Assembly: GCF_029227915.1 (NCBI RefSeq)
Contig: NC_079882.1
Span: 7,876,001 to 7,936,000 of the forward strand
From: Hydractinia symbiolongicarpus
Lineage: Eukaryota; Cnidaria; Hydrozoa; Anthoathecata; Hydractiniidae
Direction of reading: 5' to 3'
DNA length: 60,000 nucleotides
The position numbers and the translations under genes were made by a program. Every line of letters starts with the position of its first letter. Position 1 is the first letter of the stretch. The notes under the pieces were generated by a model. That model was not told the DNA's origin and made no database searches. It was given only the letters and a program-made list of their open reading frames with translations. This document shows, one piece after another, positions 1 to 13,082 of this stretch.

Positions 1-3000
1 GTTTGTTGTTGTTCGAAATACTGATTAGTTAACAGATTAGCCAGCATTGTACCAAGGACAAAAGGGTCATTATTATTATTATTGCTTTAACAAACAATGC
101 TTCATTGCTTCCACTCTACCTTTCAACTAGCCTTTAATTGTGCAAACATATCATTAACTTAATTAACCCGAAACTTACTTATATGGTTTTAATTGCTGCT
201 TATGTTAGAAATACACATATGCAGGAAAGATGAGCATAGGTTTTTGGATACAGTACTTAAAAGTTGTATATATAACTTTAAGAAGTTAATGAAATGAAGT
301 TTGCCTGTTCTGTTTGATGTACAAGGGACTTAATTTTAGTAAATGTAAAGCGTTTATTCTTAACCCTGATATTACAAACTTCCTTCTGAAAGTGCTTTAT
401 TAAAGCCTTTGTGGTTTATATGATAAAGTCATTAATATCTATATAATGGAGTAATAAACCTTAAAAACAAGTCCTTCATGTATTAATGTGGTTTAAAGCT
501 TATTTTATGCAGAAATTTATTGCTAAGGTGAACATTCTAGATATCATAGTGAGCTATTTACTGAATGGCTCATTATGATATCTGAATTATGACAACATAA
601 AAATACACATTGCTGTCTTCTCAAGTTGGATCATAAAGTTTTTTAGAAGCTTTTTCTTTTTTAACATATTCATATTTAAAGATTTTACACAAATTATTAT
701 GCAAAAATTACAATGTGTCATGTCGACCCACAGAAGTTGTTGTTATTTTCTATTGTCATAATTTTTGACCTGCAAAATAAATTTAAACTTTAGGGATTAT
801 AGGAACAAAATTGAAAATGTTGAAAAATTCTCTAGTACTAATTCTCTAGGAATTTTAAAATTAAATTTTAAAATATCACCCAGTCACTTTTAAAAACTTT
901 TAGCAACATTTACTGGTGAAACAACAGGGATTTTGAGAGATCTAAAGCACATTAAGGAAACTCTGTTTTTTCTAAACTATGATTGCCAATGTTCAAATTT
1001 CTGCAATTAGTTTTCTTTTTTAAAAGGAGTTGCATTCTCCAAGTAAACCTTTCTAAATCAAGTTTTTTTTGGTTTTATCAGAAAAAAATGATGCTAGTTT
1101 TATTGCACTACTTTAGTTTCACAGAAAGATGCAACAACCTTTGGTAATTTTGGAAAAACATTAAGTCTGGTGTCACAATATAAATACCTGCATTTTACGC
1201 AAGTCGTTATGTGTTGACATTAAAACCTGTAATTCGAAAACAATCAGAACATTAAGCAATGCTGACGTGAGACACAGTGAACCTATTTTTAAATAATAAT
1301 TTTGAATCTTAAGCTGTAGTAGATGAAAAATCAAAGTCCAATATGTTCTATTGGTGGGGAGGGGGTATATTGAATTGATATTGTCCTTTTCTTAAAAAGG
1401 TTAATATATTGTATATTTTAAACTTATTTGTTTGTTTGAGAACAGATGTCCTATTGTATCTTGCATAAAATCTGTTTTCTTTAGAGAGCTCACTGCAATC
1501 AAGCTTTTCGTTGCAAAGTTAAAATTATGCAACAAAATAAGGTGCAGAAAAATATTGCCCAAATGTCCTTAAGTTGAGGATGTGTGTGTGTAAAAAAATA
1601 CATGTGGAGGAGAAACTAATGAAGTGCAGACTGTCTGTGCCTGGGTCTGATTGATCAAAAAATAATAAATTTTTTACAATGATAATCTCCATCTTAAGCC
1701 AAACATCTCACGTTTTTATCAAGAACACGAGCCTCAGATTTTGCTGACAAGTAATCCAAATAAAACAACTTCAGGCTCAAATTATTGTTTTCAAAACTAA
1801 AAATAACCCAAAGCCCCCCCCCCCCCAAAAAAAAAAAAAATAATAATATTAATAATTACGGAATTTAGGATAAATATTTTTTGTTTTTGCTTATGATTGC
1901 TTTTTTTTACTTAATTTCCACCCAAATGTTCTGGAAGGGAAATTACTTTCTTTGACTGTGTTTATTATTCTTTACACTCGGTAAGCATTTTGTCAATGGT
2001 AGTTGTGACATAACTTGCAAAGTAACTTATTTGTCATTAAGCAATTAAAATATAGTTTCTGGTTGGTTTTTAAGGCAGAAAGGTATAATCCATATGGTCC
2101 TGTACAAAGTGACTGACTATAGTCTATAAGAGATGAAAATATAAGCATTTATTTAGGTTTTACCAAGGTCATTGTGGCCCATGTGTGCAATATAAAAAAA
2201 AGTAAAAAGCATAACATTTCTAAGAAATTGGTCAGAAAAATATTTATAAATCAAAAGTAAGAATGGGGATTGACTTATGTTGTTATTTTTAGAAAGCGCA
2301 TTCTAGCGTGAACTTGCAGTTTTATAACTTTAATTTATAATGCTAGACAGAGTATTTTCTTACTAGTATGTTTCAATGTCACAAGCAAGTGTGTAAAAAA
2401 TGGGTGTCTGCTTGCTTATACATCCGATTATTCAAGTTATTAATTGAAGCTATTTTTTGATCGGTATGATCCATTTTAGCATTCTTTAGGGCATAGATTT
2501 CATTACGTGAGAGATTGAGTGACATTTGAGGGTGTTGGGTGTTTATGCAGGTAGTAGGGGCTAAATTTTAAATTTTCTGTAGTTACACATTTTTTCTCAA
2601 ATAACTGGTTATTTGGCAAGGCAGATGTTTCTTAAAAAATCATCCATTAGAACCTGAAATGTTTCTTATGTTTTTAAAAGCTATTTGAACTTTGTGTTTC
2701 TTAAACTTGTTTTTCTTACGCTAAATGTAGTTAATCTTCTGCATAAACACCTGTTTTAAGCTTAGGTTCAATTCCTTTAGACCTATATAAATTTATCACT
2801 AATGCATCTGTTGTATATACTTTTTTATGCGTCATTCGGCTAGGGACCAGAGAAAGAAGGTTTAAATTTGTTACTATTTACATGCAGTGACGCTTTATGT
2901 TTTTCCAAGGTCAAATGTTTTGGTAAATTTTTTTTTTAACAAGACAGTTTATTGGTGAAGTCTGGAAGTGAAAGGAAAAAAAAAATTTATTGGCTAATTA

Positions 3001-3476
3001 GGAAGCAGATTGTAAAATTGTGTGCGAAGAATTATCTTCGTTTTAATTGATTTTAGCTCCCATATTAAAATTGTGGACAGGGTCTGATTATTATTTAGCA
3101 CAGGCATTAATTAAGCAGGTAGCTTATTAATAGCAGATGTACATCTTCAGAAGAGAAATTCAATTAACCTCATTAAACTATTATTAATAATTAATCATTC
3201 TTCCAGCTATGATCCGCAATCTCAATTTTGTCTGTATCTACGTTGTGTACGGCTTTTTTGTACTCTCACACAGGTTGTTTGAGCATTTGTTTTGTTTCAC
3301 TGACACAAACAGCATCACAATCCTTACACTGGATTTTTAAAGACAATATTACATTTATTCTCTAAACGTATTTTCTCTTTTCAATGCGACAGTAAACTGC
3401 AGCGTTATTTTATGATCTTTTAATACCCCTAGAAGTATATTACTTGTCTTTTGTTTATATGGCATACACACTGTAG
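1..3476. other. Non-coding AT-rich stretch (intron or intergenic)
   Basis: I see no exon with good splice sites or recognisable protein similarity. Reading frames are short and broken on both strands. Contents worth noting are a 16 bp hairpin at 539-583, a C-run followed by an A-run near 1816-1840, and scattered T/A homopolymers. It may be 5' intron of PDE3, whose membrane-domain exons are not identified, or intergenic DNA. Confidence 0.6.
539..583. repeat. Hairpin, 16 bp arms
   Basis: Arms 539-554 and 568-583 are inverted repeats with one mismatch (15 of 16), around a 13-base loop. The outer arm reads AGATATCATA. No coding context is visible. It could be a small palindromic repeat or a remnant of a mobile element. 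Confidence 0.7.
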
Positions 3477-3585
3477 CTACTGGTTCATCTTCTGCATCCT
3501 CTCCGTCACTGTTCTTGTCAGTTCTATTCCTGATTTCCTTTCAACCTTTTTATTGTTTTGTCTCCAGTATCTGTTTGAGGTTCAG
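3477..3585 (+). CDS. Candidate exon encoding hydrophobic segment (possibly PDE3 N-terminal membrane region)
   Basis: A 109 bp stretch lies between an acceptor-like ...ctgtag and a strong donor (cag/gtaagt at 3586). In the open frame it encodes about 36 residues, mostly aliphatic and aromatic, that could form one or two membrane helices (starting YWFIFCILSVTVLV). PDE3 enzymes carry an N-terminal membrane-associating hydrophobic region, and the recognised PDE3 exon at 14609 needs upstream exons, so this is a possible match by character only. Its donor is phase 0, whereas the exon at 14609 needs a phase-1 donor, so at least one further exon would be required between them. The polypyrimidine tract is poor. 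This could be chance. Confidence 0.2.
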
Positions 3586-3608
3586 GTAAGTTGCACTTAC
3601 CTGAACCT
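3578..3608. repeat. Perfect 14 bp hairpin enclosing a splice-donor-like site
   Basis: Arms 3578-3591 and 3595-3608 are perfect reverse complements (AGGTTCAGGTAAGT) with a 3-base loop. The left arm contains the whole cag/gtaagt donor of the candidate exon at 3477-3585. In RNA the donor would be sequestered in the stem. Confidence 0.8.
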
Positions 3609-6590
3609 TTTTAACAAAGTAACAAGTATCTGAAGTAGTCAAATTTTTTTTCAACACATGGGGGCCAATTTCAACAAAATTAAAAAAGGTTTTTGAAAAC
3701 TAGCTCCAGTCCTATTTTAATATGCGCAGCTAGTGAAGTACAACTTAATGTTGATCAAAAAGGTCTAGAACTTAGGTTGCCTTAAAATAAACTGCTGCTT
3801 TGACTTTACAAGCACAAGAAAGTGCAGAAGCAATTGTGGCAACAGAGTGCCAATATGAGGTTGACATACTCTAAATTCGCAAATGATTGCCGCAAATGTT
3901 TCTTCCTAAACATTGTTACGAAACACATGGTGCTGCGCTACATATAGGCAAAATATCATAGGCAATAATTTTGGTGTTGGTTTTTGGTGTTGAAGCAATG
4001 TTTTTCAAAATGCTTCAAACTTGCTTCATCAGTTCTTTTTTTAATTTGTATATCAGCTACTTTTTTATCACTGGTTAATCTATCCAGCAGGAAATGCATT
4101 GGTCATTTTAAAACCACTCTATATTGAAAATCTTAGCACAATTTTGCATGTTCCACAGCTTTAAGAAGTTTATTTTAGTTTTTATAAACTGCTGTGCTAG
4201 AATCGTTTTTATTAGTTGTACCTAATAATTGTTATTTAAGATTTTGATCCCTATAATGATACTAGATTAAAGATTTTAAAAAAGATTAAAAGATATATAT
4301 TTATTTTAACACACTCCGCTGTACTGTTTTCAAAAAACATTGGAATAAGAAGAAATAGTATGGTTTGTTTGTGTTTGTGTTTTTGTTTTTGTTTTTTTAG
4401 TTTTTGTTTTTGGTGAAAGTTTTCAGGGATTTGGACTCTATTGTATTAGTAGATTCTGCTTTGATTTTGAATTCTGAATATGATTTTGATAATAATTTTT
4501 ATTTTCATAGCATGGCAAGAGAATTAGTGTGGAACAAACTTTTTTTCATTTTTTGTGTTGCTAAATATAGTAAAAGAGGTGAAACTAACTACTGTGATAG
4601 CAATGTATGTATTAACATTAAAATTGTGTCATTCTTTGCCCCTGTTGTATTGTTCATTTTATTAATATTGTAGTATGGTATTTATATGTTCATTTCAGGA
4701 GGGGGAATCTCTCCGGCAAATATTTTTTTAAAAAAATACAGGTGAACCATCTGCTCTCAACTCAACATTATGTCTACTTTTAAAAAAAAGGTCATAAAAA
4801 ATTTATTTTATTTATTGTGTAATCTGTATTTAATATGTTTTTATGTGTAATTGTTCACAAGGCACTGTGGCAGGGTTGCTTTGTCCCGTGAATTTTTTTC
4901 ACTTGCACTTAACTGAATGAAAGTAAAATGTGATAATATTTAAACATAATGGAGGTTGCGACTGATAGCGCTGCAGATTAAAATTTGATCCTTGTTGCAT
5001 GGATTTGAGTAATGGTTTTCTTATTTTAGCTATCTTGGTGATATTTTGCAAATTTTGACTCGATGCTATATCAAGTAAATTTAATATAGCATTGCTCCCA
5101 TGAAGGTCTTTTACAACAACATTTTTTTCATTTGTTTATGTTTTAATTTTTAAAATATAATTCTATTAGTTAGAGCAATAACAATTTTTGTTTTTTTAAA
5201 AAAACTCTTTATTGAAAAAATCAGAATTAAAGGATTAGTTTTTCATAATGCTTGAAGCCAAGTGTCGCATGCTTGACAACAATGCACATTTTTTAATTTA
5301 ATTTTGCAAATACTGCCAATTAAATAGATTTGAAGCAACATAAAAGTAACCAACACTTACAATCTTCTAAACAACGTAAAAAATAGAGACTAAAGTATTC
5401 TAAATAACCTAAAATATGGACCAAAGATTTATTTCTCCTAAATCTTAAGTTCTCCTTAAATTGTTCATCCTGAGATTTTTACCTTACTAAGTTGTCACTT
5501 CTCATTATGCTTTAAAAATTGAAGAAAAGGCTTGATTTTTAGTACTATCCATTACCTCCTCAAATGATGCCATAATCTCTTAAACATTAAATAGTGTTTA
5601 TACGTTTTTTGGTTTTTTTCCTAACATTTAACCCCAAAAACCTAAATTCCCTTAAAATCTGTAAATTTTTTAACCTGTTGCATCTTGAAAATGATTAGTG
5701 AACAATTCTGAGCTATTGAATTATTTTCAGCATTATTTGCTGTTTACTATTTACCTTATTGATTTTATGCTATCTTTGTTTTGTGTGTTTTGAAACCATA
5801 TAGAGCTACTAGTTTTATTGCCTATAAGTGATAATACTAAGGTATATCTGTAGTAATAATAGAACAAGTGTTAGTTTGAAATTATATGCTATGAATTATA
5901 ATGCTATGATTTGTCTTGCAAGTTAACTTTGTGTTAATGCTTAACATAGAGAAGCGATTTTGAGCTATATTATAATACCCGTTGTCTATCTGTAAACCAA
6001 AGACAGTAACACGTGTTAAAATTATCCAGTGTTCAAGTTACCAGGAGATAATTGATGTTAAAATTATTGGCCATTTGCTACAGCAAATCTACTCTATAAA
6101 TTTTAAAAAGAAAAAGTTACACTTATAATGGTACATATAAGTATGTTTGGACTTGTCGAAAACACAGTCTGATGGAGAAAGGATGAAAAAACAATAATTT
6201 ATCTATTAAAACATTTTTATGAAAAGAGAAAAAACACAATCAAGAGGTTACAAATACAATCACAGTGACAACAAGTTATTCAATGTCAATACATGCCTTT
6301 TTCTACTTTCTACTTCTGCTTTACTGTGTGCAATGACTAAATGGTCCTCGCAAGAGGCCAAAAGCTTCTTTCCCGAATGGTAGTTGTGGAACTTGAGCAA
6401 AATATAACATTAAATTGATTTTTGCTCTTGTTAGGAGTTATAAAGAAGGTTGCCTTATGTGTGGTGAGTATTTACCAGTTCTTTCAAAAATTGGAACTAT
6501 CAAACACTTTCAATGATGCCTTATGGTACTAATTTTCTCAAGTACAATAAACAATATCAAACCAACTTTAGCCAAGCGCCAAATTAATTC
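3609..6590. other. Non-coding AT-rich stretch
   Basis: Nothing recognisable as a gene. An open frame near 4404-4673 has low-complexity T-rich composition, no splice context and no similarity I recognise, so I treat it as chance. Confidence 0.55.
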
Positions 6591-9500
6591 CACACTAGCT
6601 GCTTCCCGTGGAAGAATCCACTGTATTCCATTTAATTTATGTAGCAGATATATGTCCATCAAAAAACAAACGATACAGCAGTGCGCATCTTACATCTGCA
6701 TTATTATATAAATGACCAAAAAAATTAAAGGTTTTCAACAACTGCAGTATTTATGTGACATTTAAAATCTAAATCTACTAAAATTACTTGCTCTGACCAT
6801 CTGACAAATGCGAAAATTATTCGGAAAGAAGTTTCCAAAAGCATTTCAACATACATCTCACCCATAAAATTTAAATCACTTAAAACGCCACATATATACA
6901 AAAAAGCTGATCAATGTCAAACACAAATCTCTTTCATTGTATATGTTAAAATCAGTTAGTTTATTGCAAACCCTGCCAAAGGTTGACACACAATGTGAAA
7001 ATAAACAATAAATTGTGCCTCTGACAGAATTTTTTATCTAAGGTGTAAAAAAAGGGATTTGCAAGGACAAATTATAATGCAATAAAACATTATTTGATAT
7101 ATTGCATACAGTCCCTCCTCACCAAACTTTAGACAAAATGCCAACAAAATAACGGTGTTTAAACCTAAAATTAATAAAGTCCTTTTAGCAATTTGCATGC
7201 TGTTTTACCATCAATAAAGTAAACAAAATTTCAAATCTCACATAGTATTCTGTCACAAATTTTCATAAAATATATATAAGTCATAATGAGTCATGTTAAA
7301 CAACAGCAATCAATCTGTATATAAGTTCATTTTATGTCAATTTTTGCACCAATTTTGCAACACAAAATACAAATTCTAAATAATACTAAAATCTCTTATT
7401 TTGGTCCTTCGCATACCGACGGTCTCCCACAAAAGTTTAATCAAAATGTAAAAAATGAGAGGTAACGACAAAATCAAAGTTTGCAAAATTTAACTATTTC
7501 AGTACATATATCTACTGCATATGCCCTCTAAAACAATATTTTAATCCAAAATGCCAAAGAAAAACAGTTTGCAACAAAAATCAGTTATTTCGATAATATT
7601 GCATACACTCTTTCCTCACAAAAGCTTCACAAACTGTAAAAAAAAGAATGGTTGTAGGGAGTGCTTCTGATTCAACAAAAAAAGTTTTTTTGACATATTG
7701 CATCTAGCCCTTACCCATTAAATCTTACACAAAATTTCCAAAACTATATACGATTTAGAACACATCAAATTTAAATCGAGAAGGATCAGTCATTTCGATA
7801 TATTGCACGGAGTCCTCCCCAGTAAGAATTTATACAAAATATAGAAAAACAAAGCTTGCAAGGTGAAAAATTGAATTCTTCTTCTGTGTATATATATATA
7901 TGGTCCTTCCTCGCAAAATTAACATAAAATGTCAAAAAGGTTCAGATATAACATCTAACACAACAAAAATCAGTTCTATCAGTATATGTCATGCCATTGT
8001 CTTCCACCAAATGTTCCCCTTAAAGTTTCACAGACACAGCCTGTAAATTAAAAACAACTAAGATCAGGTATTTTGGTCTATTTCATACCATTCTGTTCCA
8101 AATAACTTATAAAATGTAAAAATTGAGTGGTAAAACAGAAATTTGCAAAATTCCATTTTTTTATATGCATGTATATTATATGCCTTCTACAACAATAAGT
8201 TAATTCAAAATGTCAAAAAGAAGAAAAAAATAGCTTACAAAGAGTATAAAATTGAAATCAACAAAGTAGCTTTTTTGGTGTATTAAATATAAGCCATATG
8301 CACAAAAGTTTACACTAAATGTAAGAAAATGGTTGTGTTTAGTAATTCTAAATTCGGTTCTTTTAGCATGCTGATTAAGGTTTTTGCCCACAAATTCTTA
8401 CATGAAAATGTCAAAACCACAATTTGAAACAAATTAAATTTACATTTTAAAAATAAGTAATTTCTGAACTTTATTTTCAGAATATTTGGAGGAAAAGAAC
8501 TTGGCAAACTAGCTGTTTCCCGTGAAAGAATCCACTGTATTCCATTTAATTTATGTAGCAGATATATGTCCATCAAAAAACAAACAATACAGCAGTGCGC
8601 ATCTTACATCTGCATTATTATATAAATGACCAAAAAAATTAAAGGTTTTCAACAACTGCAGTATTTATGTGACATTTAAAATCTAAATCTACTAAAATTA
8701 CTTGCTCTGACCATCTGACAAATGCGAAAATTATTCGGAAAGAAGTTTCCAAAAGCATTTCAACATACATCTCACCCATAAAATTTAAATCACTTAAAAC
8801 GCCACATATATACAAAAAAGCTGATCAATGTCAAACACAAATCTCTCTCATTGTATATGTTAAAATCAGTTAGTTTATTGCAAACCCTGCCAAAGGTTGA
8901 CACACAGTGTGAAACAATAAATTAATAATAAACAATAAATTGTGCCTCTGACAGAATTTTTTATCTAAGGTGTAAAAAAAGGGATTTGCAAGGACAAATA
9001 ATGCAATAAAACATTATTTGATATATTGCATTTAGTCCTTCCTCACCAAACTTTAGACAAAATGCCAACAAAAAAACGGTGTTTAAATCTAAAATTAATA
9101 AAGTCCTTTTAGCAATTTGCATGCTGTTTTACCATCAATAAAGTAAACAAAATTTCAAATCTCACATAATATTCTGTCACAAATTTTCATAAAATATATA
9201 TATAAGTCATAATGAGTCATGTTAAACAACAGCAATCATTCTATATATAAGTTCATTTTATGTCAATTTTTGCACCAATTTTGCAACACAAAATACAAAT
9301 TCTAAATAATACTAAAATCTCTTATTTTGGTCCTTCGCATACCGACGGTCTCCCACAAAAGTTTAATCAAAATGTAAAAAATGAGAGGTAACAACAAAAT
9401 CAAAGTTTGCAAAATTTAACTATTTCAGTACATATATCTACTGCATATGCCCTCTAAAACAATATTTTAATCCAAAATGCCAAAGAAAAACAGTTTGCAA

Positions 9501-10331
9501 CAAAAATCAGTTATTTCGATAATATTGCATACACTATTTCCTCACAAAAGCTTCACAAACTGTAAAAAAAAGAATGGTTGTAGGGAGTGCTTCTGATTCA
9601 ACAAAAAAAGTTTTTTCGACATATTGCATCTAGCCCTTACCCATTAAATCTTACACAAAATTTCCAAAACTATATACGATTTAGAACACATCAAATTTAA
9701 ATCGAGAAGGATCAGTCATTTCGATATATTGCACGGAGTCCTCCCCAGTAAGAATTTATACAAAGCTTGCAAGGTGTAAAATTGAATTCTTCTTCTGTGT
9801 ATATATATATATGGTCCTTCCTCGCAAAATTAACATAAAATGTCAAAAAGGTTCAGATATAACATCTAACACAACAAAAAACAGTTCTATCAGTATATGT
9901 CATGCCATTGTCTTCCACCAAATGTTCCCCTTAAAGTTTCACAGACACAGCCTGTAAATTAAAAACAACTAAGATCAGGTATTTTGGTCTATTTCATACC
10001 ATTCTGTTCCAAATAACTTATAAAATGTAAAAATTGAGTGGTAAAACAGAAATGTCAAAAAGAAGAAAAAAATAGCTTACAAAGAGTATAAAATTGAAAT
10101 CAACAAAGTAGCTCTTTTGGTGTATTAAATATAAGCCATACGCACAAAAGTTTACACTAAATGTAAGAAAATGGTTGTGTTTAGTAATTCTAAATTAAGA
10201 AAAGTCAGTTCTTTTAGCATGCTGATTAAGGTTTTTGCCCACAATTTGAAACAAATTAAATTTACATTTTAAAAATAAGTAATTTCTGAACTTTATTTTC
10301 AGAATATTTGGAGGAAAAGAACTTGGCAAAC
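6591..10331. repeat. Recent tandem duplication of a ~1.9 kb unit
   Basis: Copy 1 runs about 6591-8507 and copy 2 about 8508-10331. Both begin with a CTAGCTG-TTCCCGTG-AAGAATCCACTG type sequence and end with ...GAGGAAAAGAACTTGGCAAAC. The copies are nearly identical by eye, with isolated substitutions and a few short indels. Copy 2 lacks a short segment at the position of 7836-7850, lacks about 65 bases corresponding to 8143-8208, and lacks about 30 bases near the end. No coding capacity is visible. The near identity implies a recent event, or an assembly duplication. Confidence 0.9.
7080..8400. repeat. Degenerate ~100 bp tandem array inside the duplicated unit
   Basis: The same diverged motif recurs roughly every 80-150 bases: a T-rich stretch, then GATATATTGCATA, then a pyrimidine-rich GTCCTTCCTCAC, then AAACTTTACACAAAATG. 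It can be seen near 7095, 7405, 7595, 7690, 7800, 7900, 7990, 8075 and 8275. The order is repeated in the second copy (about 8995-10240), so the array predates the 1.9 kb duplication. It resembles a satellite. Confidence 0.65.
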
Positions 10332-10424
10332 CAAAAAAAACCCAGGAAAATTGTTTAAAATTTTCAGGGTTAATAACGTTTGATGTGTTTTGTGGGAATA
10401 TATATACTGGGAATCTTTAGTTTA

Positions 10425-10550
10425 AAGCTAGCATTAGCTAGCTACAGCAGCTAATAGCTAGTCACTTAAATATAAACTGGAGACTTAGCTAGGTATAAAG
10501 AACATGGCTACATATATATATATATATATTCCTAGCTAGCTAGCTAGTTG
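10425..10550. repeat. Simple-sequence patch rich in AGCTAGCT and (TA)n
   Basis: Clustered TAGCTAGC repeats flank a (TA)n run at about 10511-10530. It is low-complexity DNA with no gene. Confidence 0.8.
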
Positions 10551-10977
10551 TTAGTGGTGGTTGGCTTTTTATGATGCTAGCTATAAAACATGTCTGGCAA
10601 CAATAATATAATCGAAACTGAAAATAAAACATGAAAAAACCTTACAGAACCTTGCTATGATTAATTTATAAAACCATGCTCTTCTTCAAATGTTTTTTTA
10701 AAGATTTATTTTGAATGAAAGAGTAGAGAATACTCAAAAAGAACAGCCATCTTTTTCGTAAACACATTTTCCGTTTTATGCTAGGAACTTCATTTAACAG
10801 TCCGTATGCTTTGTGAATATCTAATACCGTTTCATATGTAGCGATACCTATATATATATATGCTAACATAGAGTTTTTTGGCATAAGGGTATATATATAT
10901 TTATATCGTTATTAGCAGCGGGTTATATATTTACACCTTATGTGCGATTTCTATGAAGTACATCCCTAATCTTTTTA

Positions 10978-11078
10978 GTTAAATTTTAGCGTACAGCCAC
11001 GTCATAAGAAAGTGACCCGTGATTTCCGTGTCGTGGACTCACAGTTTTACTCACGCAAGGGAATTAATATATAAGACT
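10978..11078 (+). repeat. Dispersed repeat end, copy 1
   Basis: This is similar (by eye about 80% over ~95 bases) to 12983-13082. Shared blocks are TTTTAGCGTA, GCCACGTC-TAAGAAAGTGACC, TGTGATTT and a terminal ATTAATATATA. It is followed at once by CTAGCTGAATACCCGTGG-GAATCCACTG, which matches the start of the duplicated units at 6591 and 8508. This suggests head-to-tail elements of one family. The class is unknown. Confidence 0.65.
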
Positions 11079-12982
11079 AGCTGAATACCCGTGGGGGAAT
11101 CCACTGAATCTCTCATTAAACCGATGTAAGGGATACCAAACAAAAACATACAACACAGTAATATGAATTTTTAAAAGTCACAATTTGTATTATTTAAGTT
11201 TATAACCACTAGAACAAAACGTCCAAAAAAATAAATATGTGCAGCAATAAAAAAATAACAATAAAAGAGAAAAAAACCCTGGGATTGAAGTTGCTCACAA
11301 TCTGCGTTATATTTGTACCCGCTGAAACAGAACGCTTAAAAATATAAGCATGTCCAGCAACAAATAAAAATGCAAAAAGTTTAACAAAATCGAAGGTGGC
11401 TAACAAATCTGTTAAAACTATATACTTGCTTTGCCATACCCGAAATATAACAGGGAAAATGGTATACCAGACATTAAAAAAATCGATAAGTCACACAAAT
11501 AAGGTTATTGCAAAGTTTCCACAACGTACAGATTCTAATGCATCATACCAAATTAGCTATTTAGTCTATTGCATATAGCAACCTTCCCAATGCGCAAACG
11601 TGCAGTGCATGATAACAATGCAGTGTTTTCGAATTAAAGAATCGAATATTATTTTAAACGGTAACGTAACAGATGTAAACATTGATTTAACTTTGTTTAC
11701 CTTAAGGTTTATTATAACGACATCAACCACTTCGTAGTGTTAAAAACAGCAACAACGAAAAAATACTTTCTACATTTTATATAAACTCTTCTCTATTATA
11801 TACACGCTGTATTTTATAAGAATAGTGTTGTTTTTTTTTCGTTTCGGCCTTCATGTTCTTAGCTTTCCCTGGTGTACTTGCCCATTGTTTTGGAGAAAAA
11901 AAAGGTTCAAATTTTTATATTAAAAGAAACAACCAAGCTTAGACATCTTCTTAGGATATTCTGACCCATTGTTTCGAGTATATTCTTACAAAAAATGTTA
12001 AATATGTTCAGGCTAAAGACAAAACATATTTAACTTCATATTAAAGGGAAAGTTTAGCTGGAAGCGTGTAAACGGCTTAAAAACGTCGCTTTACATTTTA
12101 GATTCTTATAAAAATTGTGTCAAAAGAAAACGTATTTAAGCTCAAGACGCAACAAGGAACTAAAAATTTAAAGGAAAAGCTGAGCTCTGAAAGTTAAAAC
12201 GGTTAAAAAAAAACGTTACACACCTAAACTTATCTCTTTACCAGATAAACTAAACAACACACCTGCCTTTCTTTGGCTTTCTCAGTTAGTCTCTGGATAA
12301 AAGACCAATCAGTTTTTTACTTCGATTATTAAACTTCGCTTCATCCCAAAGAAAACAAAATGAAAATGTATAGCTAGCTACAATTGTCTGATACATTTCC
12401 AATCAGTTCTCTTTTTGACGTTATATTATCGTACGTTTTTCTTCTTTATAACAAATATTTCTAGGAACAACATAAACTTTTTTTATTCTCGCTCGACATC
12501 AACAGTCGCTCTACAATGACAACAGTTTTGTTCTTTACTTCTTAGATTCGAATCATCATTCGAATTCGATAGTTTTTTTAAAAGAAAGCAACTTCGGTCC
12601 CAGAACACAAAAAAGATAGAAGAAGCAAATAAGCTTTTTTAATCTAACCTCGTGATGAGTAAACCTTGTTTGAAATAACTTTTTTCAGGATTACTTTGAA
12701 AAAGAGACAACTTTCTTCGCTTCGGTTTTCATTTTTCAGTTAATAAACTTTGTTTCCGAGAGATACGGCGCGCACTTGGTGAACCGGGGGTAAAATTTAA
12801 TTATTCTATCTTAAACGACCAGCGGGGCTTTTACAACAAAAAAACAAATAAAACCATTTAAAATTAAAATAAAAATTAGTTTTAATGAGTAAGGAAAAAG
12901 ATTTTATTTAAAAAAAAAAATAAGAAAAGAGAATTTAATATTTATATAGCAACCCCCTGATTTGGGTTTTCTTTAACTTGGT
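11079..12982. repeat. Interior of a probable ~2 kb repetitive element
   Basis: It begins with the same start motif as the 6.6 and 8.5 kb units. Array-like motifs such as TTTAGTCTATTGCATATAGCAACCTTCCC occur near 11540-11590. It ends in the repeat tail at 12983-13082. No transposase or other protein is recognisable, so it is probably a non-autonomous element. Confidence 0.5.
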
Positions 12983-13082
12983 AAATTTTAGCGTAACGCC
13001 ACGTCGTAAGAAAGTGACCTGTGATTTGTGTGACGTGGCCTCACCGTGCGCACACACACACAAGGCGTATTAATATATAGAT
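12983..13082 (+). repeat. Dispersed repeat end, copy 2
   Basis: The counterpart of 10978-11078. It includes a short CA-repeat (CACACACACA) and ends in ATTAATATATAG. Confidence 0.65.

Noticed and set aside
4404-4673. Open frame of 89 codons
   Set aside because: T-rich composition, non-ATG start, no donor or acceptor in a sensible place and no family resemblance.
7080-10250. CRISPR-like regular spacing of repeats
   Set aside because: Repeats are degenerate and unevenly spaced with related spacers, in a eukaryotic intron-rich context.
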